Source: Calycina herbarum (Eukaryota; Ascomycota; Leotiomycetes; Helotiales; Pezizellaceae). From it: a stretch of DNA of 64,000 nucleotides. The stretch lies in assembly GCA_001414485.1 (NCBI GenBank), contig LLEY01000006.1, positions 372,001 to 436,000 on the forward strand. The letters are read 5' to 3'. Position numbers and translations under genes: made by a program. Position 1 is the first letter of the stretch, and each line of letters starts with the position of its first letter. This document shows positions 33,435 through 43,931 of the stretch, piece by piece. The notes under the pieces are model-generated. The model was not told where the DNA came from. It was given only the letters and a program-made list of their open reading frames with translations, and ran no database searches.

Positions 33435-33889
33435 TGTAACGAAACTCAAACGAACTAAACAAAGGTAACTAAGTCTCAAAAGTTAGTATATAGATAAGAA
33501 GTATAGACGCGATAGATTGTTTACTTAGAAGTAAACCTGTTACTTATATCAAAGATGTTAAATAAGATAATAAGATTAATAACTAAAGTTAAGCACGAAG
33601 CTCCTATCTAATAGCAGACACGCTAGTCCTATATAGAGCTTTCGCATCCCCGGGCCGCCATAGTCGATCTACCCGACCATAGCCGACATAGTCGACTCGT
33701 CGGCTATGTCGCTTACCTTTCCTAGTTACGTAATTATAACCAACTTCCAATAGTAAGATCCTAGAATTCCTAAATGCTCTTCTACATTACAGATTCCCTC
33801 CTGTGTTACCTTCTATTTCCTAGACGTTGTACCTTGTCCTATTAGAACGCCGTCTAGACTACCTATCACGTAAAACGTGATTCGTAACA
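33435..33889 (-). repeat. LTR of retrotransposon 1 (5' LTR in element orientation)
   Basis: 455 bp; differs from the other LTR almost only by transitions. Here the left (inner) part is TA-converted while the right (outer) part keeps CpA and CpG sites. Followed by the target duplication TCTTT. Confidence 0.9.
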
Positions 33890-34889
33890 TCTTTCCTATT
33901 AGAAACTGTACTTATAAGAAGGACAATAGAGTTGTCTTTCTAAGCCACTTAACGCACCTTATTAGAGGGTGTAGGTAGGCTCTTTTTAACACCCTAAGAG
34001 AGAGTATTATTCTTATCGTTCTTCTTTATGTCTACGAGTTCTTAGATTATTCCGGACTTTGTATAAGCTGTACCGGTAACACCAAATCCAAGAGAGCGTA
34101 GGTACTCAAAGAGTTTTGTCAACGTAAAGAGATTGTCTAAGAAGATGTGGTAGCCCTTCCTAGGTAGGGACTTAACCAACTTAATAATAATAGCCTAAGT
34201 TTTATTCCCTCCTTTCCCCTTTTTTATCCCTCCTAGCTCCCTTAGTATCTAAACGTCTACAGGTCTATTTCCTTATCCGGGAATATGGAAATTCCAAGCC
34301 TATAAGAAGCTAAGCTAGGCTAGAATCCACACCTTAAATCTAGTAGGTGTAGGTTTTGTAGAGATTGTCGTTGCTTTCTTTGCCCTTCCTTTAAACCGCG
34401 CTATGCCTTTATTAATAGCTAACCTTAACCCGGGTTTCTATATTATAGTATTAACCTTTTATATATGAGAATTCAGAGGTTCTATCTAATAGAGAAGTTA
34501 GTAAAATAGAGAATAGATATAGGATAGAACTTACCTTTTCAAAAGGACCCTCTACTTCTAGTATATATATTCTAAACCGTATATATAATTCCTAAAATCT
34601 ATTTCTGCTTATATACTCAGAAATAGAGTGATTTGGTATAATAGACTTAGTACTCTAGTAGTCAGAGATTTCCTGTTTAATATAAATAGTTATATAAATA
34701 CGAATAGCTATATAAACATAGATTTCTTCCCGAGTTATAGGGTACCAAGCTAGGGCTCTTACATTTTACGCTAATAGGTCCTAAGGCTCTCTAACATAGA
34801 GATTTATATAGCGTATAATAGTATCTATTATTTCAAGAGAATAATAGAGTAAGAAGATAGTAATTAGGTTATTAGGAGATGTCTTATTT

Positions 34890-35130
34890 TGTCAAGGGTT
34901 ATACCCGTGGAATAAGTCTCGGAGTACTCCAGCGACGCATTCACGTGACCTCGCTTGGCAACGCATGGACGTAACAGAACCTTCGAGAGTACCCTTAGCA
35001 GAACCCTCTAGAAAAAGCTAACTGAGTATATAAGTTAGTAAGGACTCTGGCTTAGAAAGGATAATCGAATCTTCTTATACATAGACACCTCTATAGTTCA
35101 ATTCATTAGCATTTGCTACAAGTCCTAATA
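34890..35130 (+). repeat. 5' LTR of retrotransposon 2
   Basis: 241 bp, begins TGTCAAGGGTTATACCC; the end reads AAGTCCTAATA where the 3' LTR has AAGTCCTGACA. Differences from the partner are transitions. Confidence 0.92.
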
Positions 35131-35151
35131 TTAGATTTGATTCTCCTTAAC

Positions 35152-35353
35152 ACTAGAACACATCGAGCTATTTTAGCAGCACTAGAACACATTAGGCTAT
35201 TTTAGTAATACTAGAACACATCAGGCCTTTATAGCAACACTAGAACTCAAGGGCCTTTATAGCAACACTAGAACACATTAGGCTATTTTAGCAACACTAG
35301 AACACAGCAGGCCTTTACAGTAACACTAGAACTTACAGGCTATTTCACGGCAT
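35152..35353 (+). repeat. 29-bp tandem repeat in the leader of retrotransposon 2
   Basis: Seven consecutive units starting with ACTAGAAC at 35152, 35181, 35210, 35239, 35267, 35296 and 35325 (spacing 29, 29, 29, 28, 29, 29). The core is ACTAGAACACAT followed by AGGC and a TTTTAGCAAC-like tail. It lies between the LTR and gag, in the untranslated leader. Confidence 0.88.
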
Positions 35354-38300
35354 TTATAGAACTCATAGATAATAGGAGAACTATAAGAAGGCGGTATGCC
35401 GAATCAGCTACCTACCTAGTTCCTATAATATATTTAAGAGCAGTAGAATCAGTTAATATCTACCTAAGAGGACGATTGTCTACAGATTATAAACGAGCAA
35501 AAGAAGGATAAGGAAGCTTGCTTATAAATAGTCTACAACGATAATAAACCTAGAAAATCTCTTCCTCTACTACTAGAATTCTATAAAGACTTAGATAAGC
35601 TAGAAGCTTAGTTATAACAAGTATAAGCTAAAATCGAAGTCGACTACTATAGATATACTAAATATATTAAGTTTTAAGTACTTAACAGATCCCTATAAGG
35701 TAAGGCGCTCTATAGAATAGAAGTATAGGTATAGGAACAGGGTAAGCTAGAGCTAGCTAATAGTAGTAATTTCTTAGATTAAGTAGAGTTTATATTTAGA
35801 GACTCGTAAGCTAAGGAAAGAGCATAACGAAAGCTAGAATCCTTCCGCTAAAGCTTAAGACTATTCCTAGAGGTCTTTACAGAATAGCAAGCCCTACTTA
35901 TAGAGTCTAGAGAAGGATCTTAGCTAGACAACGTAAAGAAGGTGTCTCTTAACTGAATCCTTAGTAACGAGTTAGTTAAGGCAATGATTACAGTTCCTTC
36001 TTAACCTAACTTCGAGTCTTACTACTCTATTATTAAAGAAACAAACAACTGCTTAAGAGCTTATAAAGCTCGAATATTAAGATCTAGGGCCTAGACTCTC
36101 CTAGAAACACTATAAACCTCTTAGAAACGCTCAACAGATACTATATAGTAGGTAATAAGCAGTAATATCGCTAACAGACCGAAAGTCACCTATAAGGCAT
36201 CTATAGAAGGTATAGATTAGGAACCGGCACCTACTAAAGTCTTAACAACTAGTACTAAGCGTACTAAATAGATGTCCTAGGAAGAACGAAGCAACCGTGC
36301 TCGTACTAGTCGCTGTCTTCGCTATAGAGCTACTAGTTATTTTATTTAAGAATGTCTATATAGACTACTAAGGCGACCTATAACAGCGGATTCGGTCTAT
36401 AAATAGAAGGCAGAGGTTAAGGAAGTAGTACTAGAATTAGAAGAAGAAGATAGTAATATCTCCTTAGATTCGGAAAACTAATAGCTCCTATTAGAAAGCG
36501 TAGGTAGGGGCGACGAAGGGAGTTGTTAGTAATAGATACTTAGAGACATTTTAAGTAGGAATATATAAACGAAAAACCTCTTCTTATATCGGCTTTAGTA
36601 AATAAGGTAGCTACTTTATAAGCTTTAGTAGATTTAAGGTATTTAGTCTATAGAATTATTTTAGACTGTTTTATCTATCGTTATTAGCTCTCTTATGTAC
36701 AAATTATACTAAGGCATTTACAGTTAGTAGAAGGAGTATTAGAGGATGCTATATCCTAAGTAGTATCTTTTAGTATAGATATTAAAGGCTACTAACAGAA
36801 ACGGGTTTATACTTATATAGTCTCTAAGATCGAGGGCTATGAAATAATTCTAGGAAAATCTTAGTTAAGAAGAGAGCAAGCTTTACTTAACACTACTAAG
36901 GGATGCTTACTCTTCTAAGACTCTAGGTTAGAAGTTTATAATAAGCTAGAAAAGTCTTACTCTTATAAGCAAGTAAGCGCGGCCGTCTTCTACTTTCTTA
37001 TAGATCGTAAACGTAAGCTATAAGTTTTCTTAGCTAGCCTCGTAGACATTAGTAAAGCGTTAGTAGAGAAGAAGTATATAGACCCGCGGACAAAGCTGCC
37101 TAGCTAGATCAGTCTAGAATTCTACCTAGCTTTTAATAGAAAAGAAGTAAACAAGTTACTAGTATACTAATAAGGAATTAATCATAGTATTAAGCTTTTA
37201 TAGACGGACAGCGGATCTAAGGAGATAGTCCTATAGAGGCTACTCTATAATATATTATAGAACGAGCTGTTAATACTCTATAAAACCCTAACAGAGCTAC
37301 TAGACAAGGAATTCATTCGAGTAAGTAACTCTCTAGTAGCTACGCTAGTACTCTTTGTACAGAAGCTAGGAGGGGGCCTATAGTTCTGTTATAACTACTA
37401 GGCACTGAATAAGTTAACCTATAAGGACTGCTATCTATTACTCTTAATCTAAGAAATACTTAACTAGATTAGAAAAGTAAAGTAGTTTATAAAAATAGAT
37501 GTTATTACTACGTTTTATAAGATACGAATTAAGGAGAGAGACGAGTAGAAAACAGCTTTCTAGACACGCTTTAGGCTTTTTAAATAGCTTATTACCCCTT
37601 TTAGGCTTATAAATACTCCTAGCACTTTCTAGTAGTATATTAATTATACGCTTTAAGAGTTCTTAGACAACTTTGTCTTAGTATATATCGACGATATCTT
37701 AGTCTTTATAGACGGCACCTATAACTAGTACCGTAAGCATGTCTATAAAGTAATATAAAGGTTTTAAGATACTAGGCTATAGCTTAATATTAATAAGTAC
37801 GAATTTAAAGTATAGTCTATAAAGTACCTTAGGTTTATTATAGAAGTAGGGAAAGGTTTATAAATAGACCTAGCTAAAATATAGGCTATTATAGATTAGA
37901 AAGCATTAATAAAGGCAAAAGGCGTCCTTAGCTTCCTAGGATTTATAAATTTCTATCGACAGTTTATTAAAGACTTTTCACAGATTATAGCTCCTCTCTA
38001 TAGACTTATTAAAAAGGATATATCCTTCTAATAGATAGACAAAGCGAATAGAGCCTTCGAACAGTTAAAGTAGGCCTTTATAGAGGCCCTAGTACTGGCT
38101 TAGTTTAACCTAGATTACGAGACAGTCCTAGAGATAGACTTCTCCGGATATTACTTAGGAGGCGTACTCTCTTAAGTAAAGAATAGCGTCTTATAGCCTG
38201 TAGCCTTCTTCTTAAAGAAACACACACCTACTAAATATAATTACCTAATATATAATAAGAAGTTGTTAGCTATTATTCGTTGCTTTAAGGAATAGGAAGC

Positions 38301-40149
38301 AGAGTTAAAAAGTGTTAGGTAGTTTATAGTACTTATAGATTATAAGAATCTTAAGTACTTTATAATAGTCTATAAACTATCTAAAAGACAAATATAGTAG
38401 TAGTTAATACTTAGTAAGTTTAATCTAATTATCTAATACCGCTTAGGTAAAGAGGGAGGACTACTAGATATACTAATAAGGAGGGACTAGGACCTTCTAG
38501 AGGAGGGAGATAAACGCCTTAATTATAGGATAGTATAACTGATTCTAGATAGAATGATTTAAGGAAATACTATATAGCTAGTACTAGTGTTAGCAAACAG
38601 GAGGAATTAAGTAAGCGACGTAGCAACGTAGTAAGCGTTTATAAACCAACTATAGAACCTCTAAGAAGAGGGAAAGGTATAAGACAAGGACTTTAGGCGT
38701 CTTATAGATACTATCTACTAAGGAGATAGGGTGTTTCTAGCAGACCTTACTTCTCTAGTTAAAGTCTCTATCTCTAACTACTTAGTTAATAAGAACAGTG
38801 ATTTATAGTTTAGAGGCAGACTATAGGTCCCCGACTATAAGCTACTATAGACTATAATTATATAGGAACTCTATAATTCTATACTTATAAGCTATCCTAG
38901 CAAGAACGAGACAATTATAATAGTCTTAAGAGAGTTCTTCTAGCTAAACCTATAGACTATAGTTAAGCAGTTTATCTATAACTATAGAGTTTATAGACGT
39001 ACTAAGGTCTAGAGGGATCGTAAATAAGGCCTACTTCGTCTATTACTAATTCCTAAGTAGTAATAGTAGGAGATCTCTATCGACTTTATTAGACTACTAC
39101 CTATAAGTAAAGGCTCTAATATAATAGTAGTATTTATAGACCGTTTAGGTAAAGAGGTGCTCCTTATAGCCTATAACTCGACTATATCATTAGAGGAATT
39201 TGCTCGCTTATTTATTACTATACACTATAGCTTACATAGACTACCAAGAGCAATAGTATCTAATAGAGGCCTGTAATTCATTAGACAAGCATAGAAGACG
39301 CTTTATAACTTCTTATAGATTAAACGACGGATCTCTATAGCCTTCTATCTATAAACTAACGGGTTAACGAAACGAGCAAATACTAAAGTTGAGACGCTTC
39401 TACAGCAGTAGATTAATATAGCTTAGAACAACTAGGCCGACTAGCTACTAGTAGTATAGCTAGCTTTTAATAGACAGGATTTAACATTAACAGGTATAAG
39501 CCTCTTCTAACTCAGCCATAGCTATCCGTTATAAACTATCGACCCCTTAATAGACGTAGTAGCACCTATAAATATAAAAACACTAATTCAAAAGGGCGAA
39601 GCAATAGTAGTAAAGATTAAAGCTATTATAAAATAGGTATAATCATCAATAGCAAGGGCATAATAAGACTAGGAGACTTAAGTAAATCGTTTACGGAATA
39701 CCGCTCCTATATATAAGGTTAGAGACAAGGTTTACTTAAGCTTATAGAATATACAGATAGATAGGGCTAGTAAGAAACTAGACGCTCGATCCGCTAAGTT
39801 CACAGTTATCGAGGTTATTAGCCCGTCTATATATAGGCTAGACACCCCGCCTAGTATCTACAATATCTTTAATATAGACTTATTAAGGCTAGCAGCTATA
39901 GACCCGCTACCTAGTTAAATTATAGACGATGATCAACTACCTATAATATTAGTAGACAATACTATAGAATAGTAAGTTAAAAGAATACTAGGTTAACGAC
40001 AAAAGAAGCTCTTAGAGAAAGGCTCTCGTACTTAACTCGAGTATAAGGTTAAATAGACAGGATACGCAAACCTAACATAGGAACCTGCTACTAAGTTAGA
40101 GGACATAGTAGCCCTAGACACCTACCTTTAAGAGTAGGAAGAGGGGTAA

Positions 40150-40390
40150 TGTCAAGGGTTACACCCGTGGAATAAGTCTCGGAGTACTCTAGCGACGCAT
40201 TCACGTGACCTCGCTTAGCAACGCATGGACGTAACAGAACCTTCGAGAGTACCCTTAGCAGAACCCTCTAGAAAAAGCTAACTGAGTATATAAGTTGGCA
40301 AGGACTCTGGCTTAGAAAGGACAATCGAATCTTCTTATACATAGACACCTCTGTAGTTCAATTCATCAGCATTTGCTACAAGTCCTGACA
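40150..40390 (+). repeat. 3' LTR of retrotransposon 2
   Basis: 241 bp. The outer end is nearly free of RIP-type change (GTTGGCAAGGACTCTGG, then ATCAGCATTTGC), unlike the corresponding part of the 5' LTR. Confidence 0.92.
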
Positions 40391-40596
40391 CATTTGGGAG
40401 GGTAATTTCAGGGTCCCAATCCTCTAATTGCATAGGGATAAATTCGGTTCCGGCCTTTATAATTGGCTTGGTATTAGGGCGTAAGGTGCCTTTATCTGTA
40501 GTATCAAATCGAGTGGATTCCGGCATGATGGCGTGGTTAAAAGTGGGAATATAGTGCTAAAAAGGGGGGTTGTTTACATTTCTGTGTTTTGATGTT

Positions 40597-40656
40597 CTCG
40601 GCCATATGCAGGGGTGCCTAAGGCACCAACTTTGATCCTGATGGCAGCTGAGGGGA
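40597..40656 (-). repeat. Right terminal inverted repeat of the PiggyBac-like element
   Basis: Complement of the left end, with a subterminal palindrome GGTGCCTAAGGCACC at 40612-40626 that is not intact at the left end. Flanked outside by TA at 40657-40658. Confidence 0.82.
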
Positions 40657-41908
40657 TAATGGCGATGAAAATCAAAGTATTTTCAGAGGGTTAGAACTTC
40701 AGTAAATATTTTATTAATAATAAGACTAAGCATTTACTTGGTTCTATGGGTCGTGATTATTTCCTTGGGGTAATTGGAGAAGCTCGGTTAGCTACCCCTG
40801 TGCGCTGGACTTGATTTATGCTTTTCTTTTGGATGGTTACTAGGGTTTTTATGTTGAAACCAAGAAGTTGCTCTTCTGATAACAGGGGGAAATTAAAAGA
40901 ACCACGGAGTAAATAGATCAAATAGCATCGCGACGAGGGTGACGAAACAAAATTTCCCTCGCTTGCTGAGAGCAACTTTTCCTGTTGGTCGTTACATACA
41001 TTCATATAAGTTTGCGACATTGATTCGGTGAAATTGGAATTATTGTAGAGTGTAGTAGGGATTCAAAGGGTTGAGATATTTGGTGAGCGAACTTCTGTTG
41101 TATAACATGCTTCTCACTTCTAGCCTTCTTATTTCACTTCTACGGCAATTCAAAGAACTTGATCGCAACACAAAGCACCCTTCACAGATTCAACGCACCC
41201 CAAATTCTCAGTAGCACCTGAACAATTAAGGAGTAGCTCTTTTTTTGATTCGTTTTGAGTTTGGGAATGAAGTACATGTGTTTTATTGATGAAACTTGCG
41301 ATCATGAGGCTGACTCGAATCTATTCTCCACTTCCTTTTTCTTCACTCCTGCACTTCCCAGTTTTCTATCTGCTGAATAGAGTGATGATACCAATTATAC
41401 TACCACCACAACCCCCAAGAATTCATCTCAACCCCCAACGGCCCAGACATAGCTGTCGAGCACTCTCCCCAACCCAGAGCAGGCCCCAATGTTTCTGGCA
41501 CAGCTATCAACTTTTTTTCCTTTCTCAAGACCGGTAGCGATGTCTTGTTAAGTAGATACTTCTGCTGCTGTTGCTCCATTGTAAGTACCTCCTGCTTCTC
41601 CGAAAGCTTCAACTGAAAGTTCCCCAGGACTGATCAACACCAACACCCGTTTTATTGCCCACGATGAGTATGGGCACCCGGTCTAAGAAATCGATGATTT
41701 GGTAGTCTACACAGATGTCATCTAGAGAAACTACAGGCAGCTACATACGTTGCTCTACTCGGATCCAGGTGCTTCGCGGTCCCGTCTCAGCCTTACAATG
41801 TATCAAGGCCCCAACATTCTCTCTTCGCCATGATTCCCTCATCTCTTACTGGTACCTCAATGCCACACCTTTCCTACTCCAGGGTTTGTTTCCATGCGTC
41901 AAAGAGAA
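40657..41908. other. Right flank of the transposon block; one small ORF, no confident gene
   Basis: A minus-strand open frame at 41020-40757 starts with a real ATG and encodes 87 aa (MSQTYMNVCNDQQEKLLSAS...). It has no recognised motif; it may be a small gene, a fragment or chance. The remainder (41021-41908) has short plus-strand frames without coding character. Confidence 0.3.
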
Positions 41909-43789
41909 TTACCAAGATTCTCTTCTCCTCGAGGGAAATGCAAGTCCCTTGTCCCACATTTCCTCAGCAGTTGATTCGTAGTCCTCGGTGATTGGGAGCT
42001 GGTTGCCTTCCACCCTCTTCGCTGCCAGAAGAGAGTCCACCGTCCGGTAGGGGGGCTGTATGGTGGCAACACCTCCTGCTCTGGCTATCATACTCTGTTC
42101 AGTTGAGGTGCTCTGTGTATCCGTCTTGTAATGTGCAAAATATACCCGTGCCCGAAGATTTTGTGTTGTCTGGCGCGACCTCAATCTTAGCAATAGCCGT
42201 AGGAGAGATGATTGGACGAATCCTTTCAAAGAGTTCGGATAACCCACGACTTTTTAGCCAGTCAAACCCCTGAACAACTTCGTCTAGCTCGTCGGTTTCA
42301 TCTGCATTGACTTGAACCTCGTCTGCATTGACTTCATTGGCATCGTCTTGATTTGAATTGAGCTGCGGGAACTGGTGCTGGGAGTTTGCATTGAGGGCGC
42401 TGAATAGTTGACTGATTGAAAGGTCGCGAAATTCGACAAGCACCTCGTATATCTCTGGGGCAGTGAAAAGTTTGTGTATCTCTGGTGTAACAAGAGCAGC
42501 TAACTTGGAAGCTGGCTTGGGGACTGGTTTGGAGACTGTTGGTTGGCGTCCGAAGGATGTTCGAGGGTGACGGGGTGCACCCAACGTCCAGGCCAAATTA
42601 TCTTCGACGGCCTACATCTCACAGCTCAAACATTCCTAACAGTCCTAGTATCGACTCCGACCAATGCACCCACAGCATCAACTCACCCAAACAACCCCGA
42701 TTTCTTCAGTACCAGTATATTTTGTCCAAAATCCTGTAAATGAGCTGAACAGCTTAATGACTGAGGAAAAGTTCCTTCCATTTAGACGAGTAGTGTAGTT
42801 GCTCGAGGATAATGGTAATGGTTGACAATCGTCACAAGCTTGGGCAGATATCTTGCTTCCATTACCATATTTACCCAAGGACAGAATGGACTTGCATGTT
42901 CCTGGACAAGTCATAGCTTGTCCATGAAGCTTTGCCCAAACGAGGTCCCACATCCGAGCTAGCTTTAGCCACTGCTCCAATTGATACTTCTCTCCGTTGA
43001 CCGCGAACATCTTTCATATGTTGCTTGAAATCGTCGAGGCAACGACAACAGCACTCTTGAAATCTCTCCAACGGATAACAATAGAGGTTCTTAATTTCTT
43101 GACCTGCCCCCGCTGCTTGGCTTCGCCTCCGCATCCTTCCCACTACATTTTTCCCAGCATCCCATCTGTGCAATGAATCATCTTCAGCACAGGCGTGGTC
43201 AGGGTCGCCCAATACATCCTTCCGGATAAATTCTTCCCAGCATCCCATCTGCTCAATGAAGTCGTCTTCAGCACAAGTGTGGTCAGGGAAGCATTTTAGA
43301 TGGGTTCCGTTGTTGTCTCGTGGACGCGCGGGTTTCAATCCATATACAGCTCTACACTTTCCGCAAGGCGGGAATGGGATATGGGGCTTCTCGTCGTTGG
43401 TAGAAACCCAAAATGCGCAACCAAAGCTAATTGTGCCCTAATACATAATCCTCAGTTGTTGGGAATAACTGTCTCGATAAAGCCATGGGCCATACTGGTA
43501 ACCGAACCATAGTTCCCCGAATGTACTGCACTTCTTCATGATATCCCCTGGCCCTGGTGCTTTTTCTCTTCTCCAGTCTTGACCTTAGAGAACAATCTGC
43601 ATTGCAATATGCAGCAGAGACCGATGTTGCTTTTGTTGCCACGATATAATCCTCATACCCGCTCTTCTGGATATCCTGGGGGTACTTGTGTACCGCGCCG
43701 AAGTTTCCGAGCATACTATATCTTTCATTGGTCCTCGCAGTCGTTCGCCGAATAGGGGGTCGTGAATTAAGCGAGGTGTCTTCCTTCAT
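41909..43789 (-). pseudogene. Decayed paralogue, unit 1 of a minus-strand array
   Basis: Several open fragments on the minus strand in changing frames: about 43789-43427 (MKEDTSLNSRPPIRR...), 43338-42871 (CFPDHTCAEDDFIEQMGCWEEF, with an 83-bp internal duplication repeating DHACAEDD), 43010-42678 (segment with CDDC) and 42596-42099 (GLSELFERIRPIIS). Related pieces recur in the same relative order further right, hence the paralogue reading. Frame changes may be introns or damage; I cannot give a reliable exon model. No known domain recognised. Confidence 0.35.
43151..43300. repeat. 83-bp direct duplication
   Basis: TTCCCAGCATCCCATCTG at 43151 recurs at 43234, each followed by similar sequence through TCTTCAGCACA and GTGGTCAGGG. 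Spacing is 83 bp. It duplicates an acidic Cys-containing peptide segment on the minus strand. Confidence 0.7.
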
Positions 43790-43931
43790 ACCACCCTCTC
43801 GAGTTTTTCAGGGGTACCTCGATGCATTCTTTCCGTGCGGCTTGCTGTTTCCGGTAAGATAAAAAATTGCCGTGGCTTTTCGCTTCCCAGATTCGTCGCA
43901 TAAAACCCATCTATTTATCGCTTGATTAACT

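Larger units (their letters stand above)
27135..33889 (-). mobile_element. Ty3/Gypsy LTR retrotransposon 1, RIP-mutated
   Basis: It is bounded by two 455-bp direct LTRs (27135-27589 and 33435-33889), each starting TGTAACGAAAC and ending GTAACA (or the mutated ATAACA), with a perfect TCTTT target duplication at 27130-27134 and 33890-33894. The direction is minus: a gag-like start lies just inside the right LTR, and a reverse-transcriptase motif (VIYLDNILIF, with Asn where YLDD is usual) is read on the minus strand at about 30490-30515. The body is extremely TpA-rich with almost no CpA and has no surviving long ORF. Total 6755 bp. Protease, RNase H and integrase are presumed between 32 and 28 kb but were not traced residue by residue. 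Confidence 0.9.
34890..40390 (+). mobile_element. Ty3/Gypsy LTR retrotransposon 2, chromovirus type, RIP-mutated
   Basis: The two LTRs are 241 bp each (34890-35130 and 40150-40390), with 5-bp inverted ends TGTCA...TGACA (right copy; the left copy ends in TAATA after transitions). The target duplication is TATTT (34885-34889) versus CATTT (40391-40395), one C-to-T apart. Plus-strand domains in order: gag region 35.4-36.3 kb, aspartic-protease-like segment (ALVDLRYLVYRI) near 36610, reverse transcriptase with VLVYIDDILVF at 37675-37707, RNase H about 38.0-38.4 kb, integrase about 38.7-39.6 kb (SIDFIRLLPISKG, VFIDRLGKE), and a chromodomain-like end near 40.03-40.13 kb (LEYKVK-TGYANLT-EPA). Stops are of the TAG/TAA type throughout. 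The domain order PR-RT-RH-IN-chromodomain identifies a chromovirus. Confidence 0.92.
26487..40526 (-). pseudogene. PiggyBac-type transposase (DDE_Tnp_1_7), in three pieces, inactivated
   Basis: The ATG is at 40526 (MPESTRFDTTDKGTLRPN). The frame runs to the Gypsy insertion at 40391, resumes at 34889 and runs to 33890, then resumes at 27134 and ends at TAG 26489-26487. With the two 5-bp duplications counted once and a 49-nt intron (34534-34486, GTAAGT...TACTAAC...ATTAG) removed, the length is 1725 nt, exactly 575 codons, so there is no frameshift. Family landmarks visible: SRNRF, INKGIARFKGRAKKATT, GYHIFLDNLFTLTKLFEY, VAWKDNS, then TSSKAKTSRIPF, HVDVGDQM and a Cys-rich tail (CVACKG, VWLCNNNSCFDIYH). 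Many TAG/TAA codons look like mutated CAG/CAA/TGG. The first catalytic Asp position reads Asn (INK where relatives have IDE); the second (LDN) and third (GDQ) remain. Confidence 0.85.
26393..40656 (-). mobile_element. PiggyBac-like DNA transposon, split by two nested LTR retrotransposons
   Basis: The two ends are inverted repeats: TCCCCTCAGCTGCC... at 26393 and its complement ...GGCAGCTGAGGGGA ending at 40656, perfect for about 26 bp and then imperfect for about 12 bp. The outer bases are TA on both sides (26391-26392 and 40657-40658). Removing the insertions 27135-33889 and 34890-40390 with their 5-bp duplications leaves a 1998-bp element. Its single gene, on the minus strand, is a PiggyBac-type (DDE_Tnp_1_7) transposase. 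Known PiggyBac elements duplicate TTAA; here only TA is seen, so the exact boundary or target duplication is uncertain. Non-RIPed ends contrast with the heavily mutated interior. Confidence 0.85.

Noticed and set aside
35152..35353. CRISPR-like array
   Set aside because: The copies are contiguous with no unique spacers, lie in a retrotransposon leader, and the organism is a eukaryote.
26391..40658. Tc1/mariner identity for the large inverted-repeat element, based on the flanking TA
   Set aside because: The encoded protein has PiggyBac-type landmarks (KGRAKKATT, FLDNLFT, VAWKDNS, Cys-rich tail), so only the target dinucleotide resembles mariner.
41286..41537. Small plus-strand ORF with an apparent signal-like start
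   Set aside because: Pro/Leu-rich, no motif, no supporting splice sites; indistinguishable from chance.
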